Below, piece after piece: positions 22,601 through 34,600 of a stretch of DNA of 64,000 nt. The notes beneath the pieces were generated by a model that was not told where the DNA came from, searched no databases, and was given only the letters and a program-made list of their open reading frames with translations. Numbering within the stretch: the first letter of the stretch is position 1; each line of letters opens with the position of its first letter. The DNA lies in assembly GCF_018320785.1 (NCBI RefSeq), contig NC_054873.1, positions 26,068,196-26,132,195 on the forward strand, written 5' to 3'. The position numbers and the translations under genes are program-made. This DNA is from Cheilinus undulatus (Eukaryota; Chordata; Actinopteri; Labriformes; Labridae).

Positions 22601-23816
22601 TTGTTATATAATACTGGTATTCCGTATATGTTGTAATAAAAGTCTTTTTTTATACCTTTTTACAACCGTCTGAAGTATCTCATGTCAGAATTGTATGGTT
22701 TTCTAACATTATCTTTAATATTAAACATATCAAACCAATGTTTTTAAATAAATCAGTCATTATTGTATATAGACTGAACTTTTTTATTAAATAGATTTAT
22801 ATTTTTAATATTTAAACCGCATAAAATGAACTGAGAATATTGCATTTTCTATAAAACAAAACTATCATCTGACAGATTCAACAATGGTGATAAAAAGTGA
22901 TTAAACTAGCTTTTAAACCCAAATCCTTGAGTACAGGTGCATCTAAAAAAAAAACAGAATATCTTGTAAAAGTTCATTTTTCTCCATGATTTACTCCAGA
23001 GAGTTTAATTTCAACATATTCTAGATTCATTTCATACAAAGTGAAAAATTTCAAGACTTCTTTAAAATCTGGATTCAAATGTAATTGGAGTTAAAATCTT
23101 ACATTCGCCATTCTTCTTGCTGTGGTGTGAGGTCAAAATTGACCTAAAAATAAGACAAAACATGACAAAGTTAAGCATTAATGAACAAACAAAACATTAT
23201 CAAAGCCTTTTTCTTTTATGAGAAGCTCGAGGTGGTCATACTCACTGGTTCATATGTCAGACTGTCATGATCTACCAGAGTGTCTCTCAGCTCCAAGGCA
23301 TCTGCACTGATGTCTGAATTCAACCATATTCAAGAGTGAAAAACTACAGTAACTTAAAAAAATGTCATTGTCATGTTGAACTTACCCTGGCATTTCATGG
23401 CCACTGTGATGTCCATATTTATTCTCAGGTTCCTGTGAGTCAAGAGCAGACACAGCTGTGAAGCTCATATATAATTCTGATGTCTAGATTTGTATTTCTC
23501 TAATAAACTCTTACCTGTTGAAGTCTTTGTCCACCTCATACTCATAATTCATCCATGTGTCTCTGTAAACAAAGAACTCCAAGAGGGCGAGCACAGCTAT
23601 GAGAGTGAATGCAAGCAGGGACACTGGCAGAGAGAGTATCAACGTGACATTAAAGATACAGAAGGAAGATGTTATAATAGCAGCATTTTGAGGCTTTCAG
23701 GTGTGTATACCTGTCCCTCCGCTGGCTGAAGACTCCACATAGCTCTCAGGCACTTTAGGAAAAGCATCCAGCTCCTTCACCAGAGTCAGAGCCTTCCTCT
23801 TTGACAGCCTCCTCAT
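16699..23816 (-). CDS. ergic2: ERGIC2, ER-Golgi intermediate compartment protein 2
   Basis: A membrane protein cycling between ER and Golgi, a partner of ERGIC3 in COPII/COPI cargo traffic. Thirteen coding exons in transcript order: 23816-23711, 23623-23515, 23432-23386, 23313-23246, 23143-23103, 21836-21735, 21634-21548, 21428-21373, 21292-21194, 21071-20974, 20889-20727, 16920-16841, 16755-16699. All are GT-AG with phases that close, giving 370 codons; human is 377. The start MRRLSKRKALTLVKELDAFPKVPESYVE fits the family N-terminus. A first transmembrane segment follows (VSLLAFTLIAVLALLEFFVY); the lumenal part carries ACRIHGHVYV and NFSHRIDHLSFGE. A second transmembrane region contains MPFWKFLVRLCGIIGGIFSTTG. 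The cytosolic tail after CCRFQIGPN is shorter than in human and ends YETLTSLEN. The largest intron (20726-16921) is full of repeats. It converges with magi2. Confidence 0.95.
17081..17205. repeat. GATTAATC-rich dispersed repeat fragment
   Basis: A segment dense in overlapping gattaatc/aattaatc palindromes, flanked by gtttgacagc. This signature is familiar from dispersed fish repeats (actgtcaaacgattaaa type). A related fragment lies at 20345-20410 in the same ergic2 intron. I cannot assign a superfamily. Confidence 0.5.
17216..17345 (-). repeat. truncated tRNA-derived SINE copy
   Basis: Homologous to the better copy at 53005-53207: shared plus-strand blocks are tttttgggcctt, gaggacagtggatag and tcagaaacaggga, and the head ends near gacttgaac (the complement of box B). 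The tRNA-like head stops where the foldback structure at 17351-17526 begins, suggesting the foldback inserted into it. Confidence 0.65.
17351..17526. mobile_element. foldback (snap-back) element, MITE-like
   Basis: 17379-17526 is a near-palindrome of about 148 bp. The left arm begins aatgaaaaactttatttatg and the right arm ends in its complement (gtaaataaagtttttcatt). The arms continue inward through gcgcaaatt/aatttgtgc and the cctaggggta motifs to a short centre rich in ggtacc. A second perfect 9-bp inverted repeat (acatgggat ... atcccatgt, 17351-17359 and 17370-17378) abuts its left edge. There is no coding capacity. Confidence 0.65.
19200..20116 (+). mobile_element. decayed Tc1/mariner-like transposon
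   Basis: Plus-strand remnants of a Tc1-type transposase are visible with stops and frameshifts: KLYGRVAKRKPLLKK near 19558-19605 and DETKMVLFGH near 19690, the first catalytic-Asp neighbourhood. The right end ttttttatagacactgtat (20098-20116) looks like a Tc1 terminus next to TA. No clear left terminal repeat was found. It lies in the ergic2 intron and cannot be autonomous. Confidence 0.65.
20168..20340 (+). repeat. tRNA-derived SINE
   Basis: The head has box A-like gtggctcagtaggaagag and box B-like gagtttgatccc at tRNA spacing, followed by the conserved body tgtccttgggcaagacactcaacccc, familiar from teleost SINEs. Plus orientation, inside an ergic2 intron. It is a retroposon head, not a tRNA gene. 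Confidence 0.8.
22160..22260. repeat. possible hAT-type terminal fragment
   Basis: The string actcaatgcgtggctctcatgccacttgtggctctttt resembles the 'gtggctc...gccac...gtggctctt' ends of hAT-derived repeats. No matching second end or target duplication was identified. Confidence 0.3.
22930..23090. repeat. Tc1-type terminal-repeat remnant
   Basis: gtgcatctaaaaaaaaaacagaatatc ... followed by a diverged match to the outer terminal repeat of the element at 46806-48401 (gtgcatctcaaaaaattagaatatc). Only one end is seen. It lies in an ergic2 intron. Confidence 0.5.
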
Positions 23817-23990
23817 TGTAAACGCACCTCTTCATACACTGATCCTGGTGCGTCACTGTAGGTTGTGTCTCGAGACAACGGCAGGTAGTGAAACGTCCAC
23901 TCTCGTGCAGCTCTGGTTTTGTTCTGTGATGACGTCGAACATGACAGTTGCTAGCGCCTGAGCTAACTGTTTAATGATAGCTAGAAGGCT
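23817..23990 (-). promoter_or_regulatory. ergic2: ergic2 5' UTR and promoter region
   Basis: Sequence just upstream of the ergic2 ATG. It is richer in CpG than the flanks and contains a CRE-like TGACGTC at 23930-23936. The transcription start is not visible; the assignment rests on position. Confidence 0.45.
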
Positions 23991-24269
23991 AGCTCAGTCG
24001 TCTTTAACACAATAAAGGGCTTATGAATTAAATATAATACAAACTTTCTGTGCCGTCTGCTCAAACTAAGAAAAAAGAGAAGATGCCGGGTTTTATAGTT
24101 ACTATTTATGAAACTATTTATGGGAACACCAGCTACCCTGTCATGAGGACTTGGCGTCCCCTGGTGGTCGTTACTGCTTACTGCCGTAGCCTGCCAACAT
24201 TTAGGTTTCAAAATAAAGGAGGAAAGGGGGTCTAGGCTTATCATTCTCTTAGCATTTTCATCAGAGCAA

Positions 24270-25150
24270 CCGAAATCAATTAGATTTATGTATTCTGTAG
24301 TACAATATAACCTTTTTCAAAATGTAAACCTGTTTTCTTAAAACATAATTATCTCTTTTAGGTAATGATAAAAATGTGGATGGGCACCTACTGGAAGCAT
24401 GTCTTTCGATCAGATGAGACCAGACTAGAACTCTTTGGGCAAAGAGATGTTTCTGTTTGGAGAAGGAAAAGAGAAGGCGTATATACCCAAAGAACACCAT
24501 CCCCACTGTGAAACACAGCAGTGGGAGTATTACGCTGTGGGGATGCCAGTGTGCCTGGACCTGGGAATCTCTTACAGGTGGAAAGAATCATGAAGAGAGG
24601 AGGATATGTGATGATTTTCAAAGAAACCTCAAGCAGTCAGTAGCAAAACTGGGTCTGGGTTGTCACAACAAGGGCTCAAATCATACAAAGCTTCTGGTGA
24701 AGAATTCCCTCCAGAAGACTAAAGTGAACCTTACTGTCAGGCCTGCGTAAGGCCCTGACTGTTAAAAATCAGTGGGATGAACTGTAGACTAAGGTCCATC
24801 AAATCTGGAGGAGCTCAATAGATTTACCAGAAAAGAATGGGCTGGGATTCTTCAGGAGATGTGTCTTAGACTTGTTGAAAACTACAACAGATGACTGCAG
24901 ACTGTTATCAGCAAAATGGATACAAAACTATTAGCATCAGGGGGCTAATAATTTAGACCATATTTTTTTCTGTGAAATAATTTTGTGCCTGTGTGAAAAG
25001 TAAAACAATTGGGAAAAATAACAAAAACAAAAAACAGGATATTTGGTAAAGTCATGTTAAAAAATCTTGTTGCAGAACTTGGGAAATACTGAACTTTTTA
25101 GTAGGAAGGCTCATAATTTTGTCCTCTTCTGTACCTCTTTTTAAGAAGAG
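24270..25150 (+). mobile_element. decayed Tc1-like transposon remnant
   Basis: Between ergic2 and kxd1. The plus strand shows relics of a Tc1-type transposase: DETRLELFG at about 24415, then KHSSGSITLWGC, matching the family's KH-GGS--VWGC block, and a later stretch like the C-terminal region (EELNRFTRKEWAGILQEM). Frames are broken. It ends in a degenerate terminus near ttttgtcctcttctgta (25116-25132). No intact terminal repeats were found. Confidence 0.65.
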
Positions 25151-25196
25151 CTAAGTCATCCCTCAGCAGGTCATTAAATCTGAGTCTTATGCAAGC

Positions 25197-25221
25197 CTTT
25201 TTTTTTTTTTTTTTTTTTTTT
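25197..25221. repeat. poly(T) tract
   Basis: A T run of more than 20 nt. It may be the reverse-complemented tail of a retroposon, but no body was recognised. Confidence 0.6.
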
Positions 25222-26068
25222 ACCAAATTCAGTTTAGCAAATGCTGTATTTACATAGCAGTAGCTCAGTTTTCAATTCTCACATTAACTCCACCTGAAGA
25301 GGCCAATGATTTACATTTATAATAAAATGTATTTAAAATATTCTGGACATTAGCCTCAATACAACTAAATGTCTCATTCTTTGGGTCAGCTTCAACAATT
25401 GATCACTGTACTCTGGCTCTCTGCTTTTAGGGAGATCATGTGTTTCCAAAATTGACCTTGTTACCAACCCTAAGAAAAATCTCAGACTTTCTGGAGTTTC
25501 CTTAAATAGTGCAGATAAAATAATAAAGAAGTGTCGATTACACCAATGTCACTAACCATCAGTTAACTTAAATTCTAATTTCCTCTGGCGGAAAACAAAA
25601 GAATGTCACTGGAAGTGATGAAGTTAAGTTAAATGATGAAGCTAAATACAACTGATATCCTCCATCCCTGCATTTCTGATGGTATTCAAGTCTGAGAGTA
25701 CAGTAATTCAGGTGGAGAACACTGACTTCAGGCTCTGTTATATAAACCATAAGACCAGGTCTGTCAAAATCATTCAAACAAACAGGAATAATGAGAGTAA
25801 AGTAACAAAAAGAGAGCAGGCTTTCACAATCAGTATCATACATATTTTATAGAACATGACTGTACAACTTCAAGTATTATCTGTGTTAATTTTAGTGCAG
25901 TGCATGACAAATAAACAAAGACAACAATCCATCGGCCCTTATTGACAGTTTATAGCCGACATCAAGCTTGTGGTAGTCTGACAGATTAGTTGAAGGCCAG
26001 CAAATAAAGCAGACACCAATGTAAACTGAAATACACAACATGACCATCTGCAGAACATTCTGCTCTCT

Positions 26069-26910
26069 TTATTCTGCAGGGACAGAGTCTGGACCCTCAT
26101 CTCGTAGGACTGCTGTCTCTAGGACATCAGATGTAGGTGTGTCAGGCGGCTCTTGAGACAGATCTTCCGAGCATCTGCTCACAGTGGGTGAGATCACATC
26201 TGGACTCGTGTCACAAGACTCTGTGCTCTGCTCTGAGTTGGCTGTTGTGATGGTCGTGGCAACACTGGGTGGAGCTGGGTCGAACTCTTCGTCGTCATCC
26301 TCCAGGCTGGGGGACTCGTGAATAACAGCTGGAAAACAGATAATACAGAATAGTTCGTTTAAGGAAATTGGCTGATGTTTTACGGCAAGGGGGGAAATAA
26401 AACTTACTGCTGAAGGCTTCAGGGTACTGCTTCGCTATCTTCCCTTTGAGTGTCCTGGAGATGCAGAGGAGACAATATATCAGATGCTGTTGGTGTCAGT
26501 CTGTGCTTATCTGCACTTTAGGAGTAAAAGCTCACCTTATCCTTCTGAAGACACTGTCCAGGTCTTTCTTCATCTCCACTAGGGTGCGTGTGTGCAGCAG
26601 GAAGCGCTCATTCATCTGCTGGAGTCTCACGTTAGACAGCCCATTGAAGTTGATGAGCATTTCATTGGTTTTCTCAAAGCGGTCAAGCCTGTTTTCACAA
26701 AAATACAGCAGAGTATTATCTTCTTGTTTCAGTTTACAAAGAGTTAATAAAACTACAGTAGCAGACACAGTAATGAAAAATGCTGAAAAGACCAACGACA
26801 CCAAACACTCACATGTGTCTCTGAGCCTGAATAATAGCATTAACATCTTCAGAGTTGACCATGCTCAGCATTCTGTTGCAGAACACACCTGATGCTGTGG
26901 GCTCCACCAT
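26069..26910 (-). CDS. kxd1: KXD1 (KxDL motif protein, BORC/BLOC-1-related subunit)
   Basis: KXD1 is a small coiled-coil subunit of the BORC complex, which recruits ARL8 and positions lysosomes. Four coding exons: 26910-26813, 26688-26536, 26454-26408, 26328-26069, phase-consistent, 185 codons (human 176). The N-terminus has [19 protein letters not shown]; the core reads [29 protein letters not shown] then [24 protein letters not shown], containing the KxDL motif (K-K-D-L). The C-terminal half is acidic and Ser/Thr-rich ([31 protein letters not shown]) as in mammals. Start: first ATG of the frame after a short leader, followed by [16 protein letters not shown] overlaps the stop codon, so the true poly(A) site is probably farther on. 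Having introns, it is a native gene and not a retrocopy. Confidence 0.95.
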
Positions 26911-27440
26911 GATGAAAACCAAGACGTAAAAGCCGTAAAATTAAACCTTTAATTTAAAACAAAACTGGGTAAGACAATATATTCGACTCTCAACAAAATC
27001 AGTATTGAAACGAAGAGCTTCACCTTTACACTAAAACAGTCATTTCATCAGTATTTTAACAGCTGTCTGACTGATTCTTATCGTGAATGTAGCTGTAATA
27101 CTCAGTAGAGAGGGAAACAAACGCATCATCCTTGTTAGCAGACAAATGGTCGCTACGCTAGCTTGCAAGCTAAACTGATCAACGAAGCCACAAAATGTAC
27201 ATTATTTACCTCAGTTCCACTCTAAATGTTTCCGTCGAAACCTGAATATTTGGCTGACACACTAACACATCTTCAGACTTCAGTTTTAGCTGACAGCACG
27301 GCTTCAGGTTCGACAAAAACAAAGCACCTACGTGTTTTGTTAACTTCCTGTCTTATGACCTTCTTCTTCTGTTGGGTTACTCTGCGGTTGGCAACCATAA
27401 TTGTCGAATTTCCGCCACCTACTGGATTGCAAGACCATTA
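26911..27440 (-). promoter_or_regulatory. kxd1: kxd1 upstream region and probable 5' UTR
   Basis: Gene-free DNA upstream of the kxd1 start. Some CpG-containing, GC-richer stretches at 27140-27400 are a plausible promoter. The transcription start and any non-coding exon are not resolved. Confidence 0.35.
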
Positions 27441-27455
27441 CAGAAATTTAATTTA

Positions 27456-27580
27456 CAGTGGCAAGAAAATGTATGTGAACCCTTTATCCAGTGTTCTGCA
27501 TTAACTGCCCCCCAAATGTGATCTGACCTTCATCTAAGTCCGAAATATAGACAAATGCAATATGCCTCACCTAATGCAGG
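27456..27580. repeat. Tc1-type terminal-repeat fragment
   Basis: acagtggcaagaaaatgtatgtgaaccc ... tgtgatctgaccttcatctaagtc is the terminal-repeat pattern of a teleost Tc1 family. A single end only, upstream of kxd1. Confidence 0.5.
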
Positions 27581-27670
27581 GGTGTCAGACTAGGGCCCGG
27601 GGGCCAAATGTGGCCCTATTTTGATTGGCCCCCAACAATTCTTTAGATGAAGTGAAACATATGGCCCTCA
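27578..27670. repeat. hAT-type terminal fragment (gtgtcag...ggccc type)
   Basis: caggggtgtcagactagggcccgggggccaaatgtggccc closely resembles the ends of the 54379-55454 element (caagggtgtcaaactc ... ggggccgg). No second end with a target duplication was located. Confidence 0.5.
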
Positions 27671-28385
27671 ACAGGGCATGAAGCGTCTGCTAGACTGTGT
27701 TATTCTTCTTACAACACAAGGCAGTGCTACCATACTAACACTGCAAACAAACATTTTGACAAAAAGTTTTTATACTGATTTTTTTTAAGGACTAAATTGC
27801 GAAAATTTAAATAGTAAACATATTGGCAGCCAAAATAATTAAGATATCTTGATTTATAATGCCCTAATAGATTACAGCTGCAAATAGCGGCACCAGTAAT
27901 GTTACAGGGCCAAAGCCCGTGGTAGCCAGAGCTGACCAGGGCCCCTGATTGGACTCCCCCAAAATACTTAAAAATGAGTAGGGATGTAAACAGCATCCAG
28001 CACTGTTTCATCTTTTCTAATTTCCCTTTTCTAATTTAATTCAAGTTTTTTGAATTAAAACTGGGATGACTGTAACAATGAAACTATATCCAAAGAAACA
28101 CATAACTTTAAAACTGAAAATAATATTGCAATAAAATTTCAAAGTGTAGCAGTATTTGGATTTGTATTTATTCACATTAAATATGAATAGATTTAACTCC
28201 GAAACACCAACACAAGCTTTTTCAAAGAAAACATTTTTTTCTTTGAATTTTCAATGGGAACTCTCCTTTTAGAAGTACATTTACAAAGAAATCATTTTTG
28301 ACTAGAAAGCAGTTATAAGATCATACTCTCAATGGTGTTTCACATGGTGTGCCCCCACTAATTTGACTCTACTACATAGTAAGCA

Positions 28386-29562
28386 GAGGTGGAAAGTAAC
28401 CAATTATATTTACTTCAATCACTGTAGTTGACTTTTTTGAGTACTGGTACTTTTTGAGTACATTTTGAAATCAGTACTATTATTTAAAGTAAGTGTTAAC
28501 CAGAGTAATTCTACTTTTACATGAGTACATTATATTGTACTTTTTTCACCTCTACTGTGAATACAGTAGCACATAGCAAGAGTTTCTACTTCACATCCTT
28601 AAATATCTGTATTTCGCTTTATTATAGAGATGTGATTTTACCTGAAAAATTTTGTTGAAGATAAATATTCTTATCTTGGTACTACCAAGAAGGGAAGTTC
28701 ATATTTTACTGTACAACTTCTCAGTAGCTACTAAGGCTGGAAAAATATTGTTAGATTAGATAGCAAAACGCCCTGTAATTTTCGAATTGCAGAAGTTGCA
28801 TTATTTTTTTGGGCAGAAATGTACGTCAAAAAAAATTTTTTTCAATCATTTTTTTCATCAGATATATTATAGTCTACACAGCAAAAACTGAAGCATTAAT
28901 TTTTTTCTAGAATAGTGTGCAAAACACTTATCTTTCTTATTTTTGTAAATGTTTTTCTTATTTAAAATGAATAATAAAAAATGATTATTCCCTTCAATAC
29001 AATTCACATTGCATCTGCAGTATGAGTCAAATTAATTGTAGTATTTTCACATTAGTTCAGCTCTAGCTTTCATGATGGTTGCCTCAAGGCTTTAAGTTAA
29101 ACAATTCATTTAATGTACTACTGTGATGGAAGTAGATAAATAAATAAAGATATGTAAATCATACTGAGTCATGTTATGTCATCCTAACATATAGACCTTA
29201 CCTACAGGGAAGAACAGTTTATATCTAATTGTGTTGGTTATAATGTAGTATGATTTATTTCTTTTGTTTGATGACAAATAAATAAGATGAGGAACTTATA
29301 AAAGTAATTACTATAATAGTTATTATAGTAGTTCCATGTCAAATTGCAAATGCAATATTGAAAGAAAGATAGCAATTAAAATATTTTCCCAAAACATTCA
29401 GCCCTAGCATCAACTCAGCACTCAGACTAAAATTTAAAATGAATACTTTTTACTTTTACTTGAGTAGATCTGTAGACCAGTATTTTGACTTGAGTAAATT
29501 CTAACCTGAGTAACTGTACTTTTACTTGACTACAATAGTCTAGTACTTCTCCAGCTCTGGTA
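28386..29562. mobile_element. non-autonomous DNA element with 'cagaggtggaaagta' ends
   Basis: The left end cagaggtggaaagtaac and right end ...gtacttctccagctctg are imperfect inverted repeats (right end complemented: cagagctggagaagtac). Both ends then carry repeats of the acttttacttgagta type. The interior is AT-rich and non-coding. A second, partial copy lies at 43448-44190. No clear target duplication was seen, so its superfamily is open. Confidence 0.55.
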
Positions 29563-29766
29563 AAATGAAGACTATCTGATGCAATGGTCAGAGCATGGCA
29601 TGTTCAGATATTGTTATGTATTAGTAGGTTTAATGTTGCAATGGTTTTTCCTGTTGAGACAATCTAATTTTTTAAGTTGTGTTTACCTATCAATATTTAT
29701 ACCAATCAACTTTTTAAAACAATACACCCAGTAACTCCATACATCCAGAAAACTCACAAAATTACT

Positions 29767-31680
29767 TTTATTAGGGGACAAGTAAAAAAAGTACATGATG
29801 TATAAAAAATACAAAACCGCTTTGTCTACCTTGTAAGCTAAGTAAATGCATAGCAACAGTACATGCAAGTCTAGAATTAGGTAATGTATTAAGCTACTGG
29901 CTAGAAGGGAAAAGTACAGTTTGGTTGCATCTATCATTCGTTTCAGTCTACATGATACAGATCCAAAGTAATGGTACAGAATAAGTTAGGTTGCACGCAA
30001 CTCAACTGATGAGTAAATAAATACTTAACAACATTTCACAAATACTGACAACCAGTAATTCAACGCAATGTTAAACGAAGCCTGCGTGAGAATTACATTC
30101 GATTTCTGATGTACAAAACCATACTACAGATAAGCCAAAGATGAAAATAATTCATAGCATTACACTTCTAAGTGGAGATGCAGTGATACAAATAAATATG
30201 AAATAAATAATGAAACCAATATAAGAGCCTTAAGGCTTGCCCTCCCCGTATGTACAGAACACACCCTCTGCTCCCAGCTACAACATCACATGTATGAAAT
30301 TTCATATTAGTGTTCATTTAGAATACCATAAACATACATACAAATGACCTCGGACTAGCACAAGCGTCCATAGAAAACCTGCATTGATTTGACATTGGGT
30401 GAATTTCAATGTGCTTTGGCTTTAATTTGATAAATAAAGTAATATTAGGCTATATATCACAACACATTTGTGGTATATTAGAGGCAATGGCATAGAATTT
30501 TAGCTTGTAAAAAGTTCATTTTAACCGTAAACTGACCCAAGAATGGTGGGAATCACTGATGCTTGTATTGCTGAATGACAATAGACCGATTTTGTGTTTT
30601 GCTGCTGTATTGTGTAGTATTATTATGCAAAGACACTTTTATATTTTTGCTTTTTCTTTTTTTTACATACAAAAATAAGTTAAAACTTCAGAGAAATGGA
30701 TTAAAAAAAGAAGTAAATTTTACAGCTTATACAGTATAAGGCCATGCAATTTTAGTAGACTCATGCTCCAGATCATTAGGTCTTTTGGATGAGTGGACTT
30801 GCCATTCATGCAAAATGCACTATGTGTTGCTGAGGCCACGATAAATATAGCTACTGTCCCTTTTTGTTCCTTAATATACCAATCCAGAATTAACACTAGC
30901 ACTGTCTGTAACACATAATTAAGGCTGGTGTATTTGCTGTTGAAGCTGTGAATAGGCCTTATTTAACCGGGACCGACATTTGAACACAGAGACACTAATC
31001 CAGTCTACAAACACAGAGTCTTTGATAGGAGTGGATGTTAATGTGAAAAGACACAAACACAGGGGCTACTGTACAGGTCTGTGCACTCTCAAAATAAAAA
31101 TAAAGTTATTCATTCCAAAACGAGATTTCCACCATTTCAAAAAGAGATACCTACTCTTTACAAAGAAAGAAAAATTAATCTCATTTATGTACTGTATATT
31201 AGTCATCTTATCATAAACTGTATGCTTATAAAATCTCCACATTGATAATGATTTAGCTGTATGTTTGAAGTGATGAATTTCAAGTAGCACCTTTTTCTGT
31301 AACTGAGTGGATCTATTGCGTTTTGGAATAAAGCCTTTTCAAAGTACCAGCAAACTATAGAGCTCCAGCATTTAATCTAAAGCAGATCAATAAAATCACA
31401 GATGATGGTCCATCGACAGGATGGTGAGAATATTAAATTAAAAAAATGAGACAAAGTGGAAACACAACAGTCCATAAGTTATCATTAAAAATAATAAACA
31501 AACCTTTGACATTTTTAAGGAGAAGACCAAAGGATTTTTCAGCTGCTTTGTGACTGAAGGCAATCTGAGGCCACTTCTTTCTGTAAGTGCTTCAAAAGAA
31601 AAAAAAAAAAAAAAAACAAAGAAAAAAATAGCACCTCAAGATTGCTTCAGAGATGTGTGCAACACGGGAGGTTTTCTCCT
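29767..31680 (-). other. sinhcaf: probable sinhcaf 3' UTR
   Basis: About 1.9 kb of non-coding DNA beyond the sinhcaf stop. AATAAA on the minus strand (29767-29772) is a candidate poly(A) signal. It includes an A run at 31591-31616. The 3' end is inferred only. Confidence 0.45.
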
Positions 31681-34600
31681 TCACCACCCTTCATCCACCA
31701 ACGCCCCGCTCCTGGCTGAAGGTGTTGTCACGGAAACGCATAGCTGAACAGGCTGCTGCTCACGCACCGGAGTCTCCTTCACTTCCTCTTCTTCTATGTG
31801 GGATTTCTGCCGGCCTACATCCACGCCCCCCGGGCCCTCCTCTACCTCCACCTCTTCCTCCTCGTCCTCCTCATCGTCTTCTTCTTCCTCCTCCTCTTGT
31901 TGCTGCTGCTGTCGCTGTTTTTTGCGGCAGCATGGTTTGAACAAATGGGGGTCGATGAGCACCTCTCCAAAGCGGCCCTTGTAGATAATTCCACAGCACA
32001 CTTTTTGCCTGTGCAGAGTATGGCAAAGTTACATTTATGAAAGTGACAGAGACACAGCCAATCAATGAATTCATTACTATTCACCACATCTGATGCACAG
32101 GTGAGCATGACAATAAAGTCATGTGTACGAGATAAGAACAAGCACTGAATACTGTGTGATTCTGTGAGAACACGCTGATGTCATCAAAATGCGCCCTGAA
32201 CTCTTTATTCTGACTTGGAAAGTCATCTTTACTACCCCAAGTTACAAGCTTGTCTCTTGAATGAGCAATCCCAACTAAAATTTCAGAAATTTCCTAACAT
32301 CTTAATCTTATTCAAAGAAGTCTGAACCTTAAGCGGAACAAAACATACAAGTGAGCAAAGACGAGGGTGTTGTTATGGAAGCCCTTTTTTTGACATGGAC
32401 ATCGTTAGCCTCATAGAATAACTGTCTAAGCCATTTTTTGGCCAAATTGTGAAATCTGCCTTACTCTACCCTCCTAACACTGCTGATTCATTATGCCTTC
32501 ATGCCTATATCCTCAGCCAATCAGAGTGCTTGTTACAGTCCATAATCACTATGCCTAAGTCATCTATTAATTATTATCTATTAAGTCACTTTTATTTGTT
32601 ATGTAGTCCTCATTGTGGCTTTTCTTTTTTAAGAAACGTTTTCACACATCTGGTAGAACTTACTGTTACAGAAAAATAAAAAAAGTTCTGCGATTGCCAA
32701 AATATGTTTTTTGTTTTCTGAAAACCTTAAAATATGACTTAGGTGATTATGCTATGAGGCTAATGATATGTTGCATTTTATCCACTTTCTGGAGATTTTT
32801 TAAATTAACATGTTTAAATTAAATTAAAAAGTTGAGACATTCAGGGAAAAGTAACTAAATTAACTTGCTATTGATGAAAAAGAGTAAAATAAAAAACAGC
32901 CCCATCACCCACATTTGGGTTCCAACTCACCAGTTGAAAACCACTGCTGTAAATATCAAACTATGATTTAGTCAGATGCATATACAGTGCATTCAGAAAG
33001 TATTCACACCCCCTTCTCTTGTTCAATTTTGTTATGTTGCAGCTGCATGCTTCTGTAAAAAAAAAATAAAAATAAAAAATAAAAAAATTGCAAATGCATT
33101 AAAAACAAAAACACATGAAAGCACACTTGGGCTTCACATGGAGTTTTTTTTTTTTTTTTTGCAAATTCTGAATGAGCTTTCATGTGTTTGGCACTGAGGA
33201 GAGACTTTTGTCTAGCTGCTCTTTTATAAGCCTAGACTGGTGGAGGTCTGCAGTGTCCTTCTTGAACACAAGATCTCTGGAGCCAAGTCAGAGTGGCCAT
33301 AAGGTTCTTGATCACCTCTCCTACTAAGGCCCATCTCCCCAATTGTCCAGTTTGGCCAGACGACCAGCTCTTGTGAAAGTCCTGGTTGTGCCAAACTTCT
33401 TCCATTTGAGAAATATGGAGGCCACTGTGCTCTTGGGAATCGTCAGAGTAACAGAACTTTTTCTGGTCTTCCCAAGATCTGTGCCTTGCAACAATCCTGT
33501 CTCTGAGTTCTGCAGGCAGTTTCTTTGACCTAATGGCTTGGTTATTATTTGCTCTGATAAGCATTATCAGCTCTGATAAGCATTGTCAGCTCTAAGGCCT
33601 TCTATAGAGAGGTGTGTGCCTTTCCAAGTCATGTCCAACCAATTTAATTTACCACAAGTCACCTCCAATCAAGGTACAGAAACATCTCAGCAAAGATTGA
33701 GAGAAATGGACAGAACTGGGGCTACTTTTCACATGTTTTCGCAAAGTGACTGAATACTTATGTAAATATATATATTTTTGTTGCTAATAAAAAGGCAAAA
33801 TTAGCAAAATTGCAAAAAAAAAAAAAATCTAAAATTCACATTTCACTTGTCATGATAGGGTACTGAGCATAGATTAATACAAACATTTTATTTTATGTTT
33901 TTACTGTACAACATAACAAAATTGAAAAACAAATGAAGCAGGTCTGAATGCTTTCTGAATTCATTGTATGTCTGCAGATTAGTGTGAGATAGCAGCTGTG
34001 CTGATATTCAGTACACCACCACCTTCAATGTAAAATTGATTCAGTGGTTAAAAAGGCTGCAAATATTTCTAAAATTTAATAAGAACATGATTATTGTTAA
34101 TTAAATAATCATTTCGCACAGTGAACAGAGCTAGCTCTTAAACATTTACATCAGCGGTATGCCTTGGGCAGCCCCCCTCCTTTGCTTAATGCTGCCCGAA
34201 AGTCAATCTTAAATGTGAAGAAAAAATGATAAATATCTGCCATGTAAACATGAAAAATAGAAACATTTCTATAATTATCTTTGATTACTTTAATATGTTA
34301 TGTTCTTAATGCAAAAATACAGATGAAACTGGCTGTAATTGTTGCTAAAAAATTTAGATGCATATTCAAATGCAATTGTGTAAAAATAGGTAGGTCTAAA
34401 AGTAAAATGTATTATCAAACCTAGTAAGTATTATGTTCAGTGCATTCAAAACAGTGTAAACTGACTGTCCTGTGTTTAGATGATCACATTAAGCTCAACT
34501 ACTTTCATTTGAGTTAAAAAATATAAATTTTATGATAAATGATAACAAAAGCTTTTTTAAAATTATTCTAAATCATGATAACTATAATAATTAAATCAAG

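Noticed and set aside
31796-32040. Plus-strand frames rich in Ser/Leu/Cys runs
   Set aside because: Antisense shadows of the sinhcaf acidic/Gln codon runs.
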